DNA of 32,031 nt, from NCBI GenBank assembly GCA_002633005.1, contig NMRA01000337.1, forward strand, positions 458,229 to 490,259, given 5' to 3'. The notes under the pieces are model-generated. The model ran no database searches. It saw only the letters and a program-made list of their open reading frames with translations, and was not told the DNA's origin. The stretch comes from Phoronis australis. Taxonomy: Eukaryota; Phoronida; Phoronidae. This document shows, in pieces, positions 31,059 through 32,031 of the stretch; within the stretch, counting starts at the first letter, position 1, and each line of letters starts with the position of its first letter. The translations under genes and the position numbers were made by a program.

Positions 31059-31484
31059 CTACAGTTCTTTATCAACAGATGGTAGGTGGGGGTCCTGGTT
31101 TCCGGTCATTTTTTTCTCCAGAAGTAGTATGGCGTCATAGATGGGCGGAAGTTGCAAACTTTGATCGCGATTTATGGTGGGTTTGTTGGTTTTAACGTAT
31201 ATGGATTCTTTGATCTCTCTAGAGAACCGGTTTTCCTCTTTGGCCAATATCTTTTGCATGTTTACCACATACGGTATGCCGGAGATTCAGAGATGTTCTC
31301 CTATGCCAGTGGGCTTGTCCAGTTTGTTGTGTTCTTTGATTCTGGTGCCCAAGGATCCCTTGGTTTCATCCATGTAGGTATGTTCTCTTTTGATGTACAG
31401 CACGCGTGAGTTCGCGCACTTCGCTCGAGTAGGCCTACACTTTACGTTGGCAACAACGTACATGACAGACGACTCATAAGTCAC
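31059..31484 (-). pseudogene. GIY-YIG endonuclease end of a Penelope-like retroelement, broken
   Basis: One minus-strand frame, interrupted by a TGA at 31289-31287, holds both halves of the domain. The first half has VLYIKREHTYMDETKGSLGT and RIKEHNK; the YIGET..SLGTRLKEH signature is recognisable, but the second core motif is changed to YMDET. The second half has REIKESIYVKTNKPTINRDQ then LQLPPIYD, the C-terminal motif. This arrangement is known from the EN module of Penelope-like elements and some related retroelements. The upstream reverse transcriptase is not recognisable within the window. Confidence 0.75.
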
Positions 31485-32031
31485 TCACATAAGCCTAGAA
31501 ATGGGTGAATGGTTTGAGAATATCTTGGCGGCTCAGTCAAAAACTACTTTGCTGAAAGTAAAGATGTGGCTGTTGGGACCAACTAGAGCCGTAGTGCAAT
31601 ATCAGGGATATTGTCGTGGATATTGGATAATAAGTGCATCTAACGTGAAAAGTACATGTTTTTCCACCACAAAATTTGGTAAGGTAATCGTTAAGAGTTA
31701 GTAGAAACATCGCTGTTCTGACGTTTTATCACATATTATGCCGTGGACCGAAACTTTCTTCGGCACCTCCGGAAATTTGAAAAAGTATTCGAAAATGCTA
31801 TGCAATGAAATGCATCAAAGATCGATTCTACATTATCCCACGTTCACGCAACGTCAACAGGTCATCGGGAGGGCTGTTCTCGGTTAGTATTCTTTTGAAT
31901 TTGATTTGGCAACAACCACATAACGGTCGAAGTCACACGAATTGCTTTACATTTTTGAGGAATCTGCCGAGAAGTGTGAAAACTCAGCTCAAATACGTTG
32001 GAAATTCAAGGTCGCATTTTGCGACTTGATA
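31485..32031. other. Right edge, nothing recognised
   Basis: Should contain reverse transcriptase sequence if the Penelope-like element were full length on the minus strand, but no RT motif is visible. Plus-strand frames of 66-74 codons show no domain. Confidence 0.5.

Overview
This is intron-rich metazoan DNA, probably from a marine invertebrate; the species cannot be fixed from the sequence. The evidence is one multi-exon gene with consistent GT-AG introns, a tRNA-derived SINE, several DNA transposons and very many minisatellites. It contains no prokaryotic operons, ribosome binding sites, CRISPR arrays or rRNA genes.

The only cellular gene I can support is on the minus strand. It is the 5' two thirds of a ubiquitin-specific protease of the USP20/USP33 type, in twelve coding exons running from the ATG at 27557 down to 5494. 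All reading phases agree across the eleven junctions inside the window and give about 630 codons: an N-terminal ZnF-UBP, a linker, the catalytic Cys box, the USP fold with a long acidic insert, and the segment before the His box. The His-box exon and the C-terminal DUSP domains are not seen and should lie to the left of the window.

Layout from left to right: 1-3000 is a higher-order satellite of about 180-210 bp monomers; 3244-4680 is a second copy of part of it, joined through single Ns at 2542 and 3243. A short TGCGT...ACGCA array closes each copy. From 4985 to 27568 lies the gene. Its introns hold minisatellites (unit lengths 91, 33, 59, 40, 25, 38, 34, 21, 30, 46 and 32 bp), a TA-flanked TIR transposon (6045-8393), a decayed Kolobok-like element with a THAP finger (14164-16026), another TIR candidate (21359-22735), a MITE (24463-24660) and a hAT-like element (25001-25901). 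Upstream of the first coding exon are a SINE (27598-27740), a solo LTR (28684-29428) and, at the right edge, the 3' end of a broken Penelope-like GIY-YIG module (31059-31484).

Two things stand out. First, three exons of the USP gene have their 3' end plus splice donor copied in tandem into the intron, so the donor is present 2-6 or more times in a row; one case gives an in-frame 27-nt alternative. Second, the solo LTR has a dense run of perfect heat shock elements directly upstream of its TATA box, lies 1.5 kb upstream of the USP start in the same orientation, and carries a consensus splice donor just after the TATA box.
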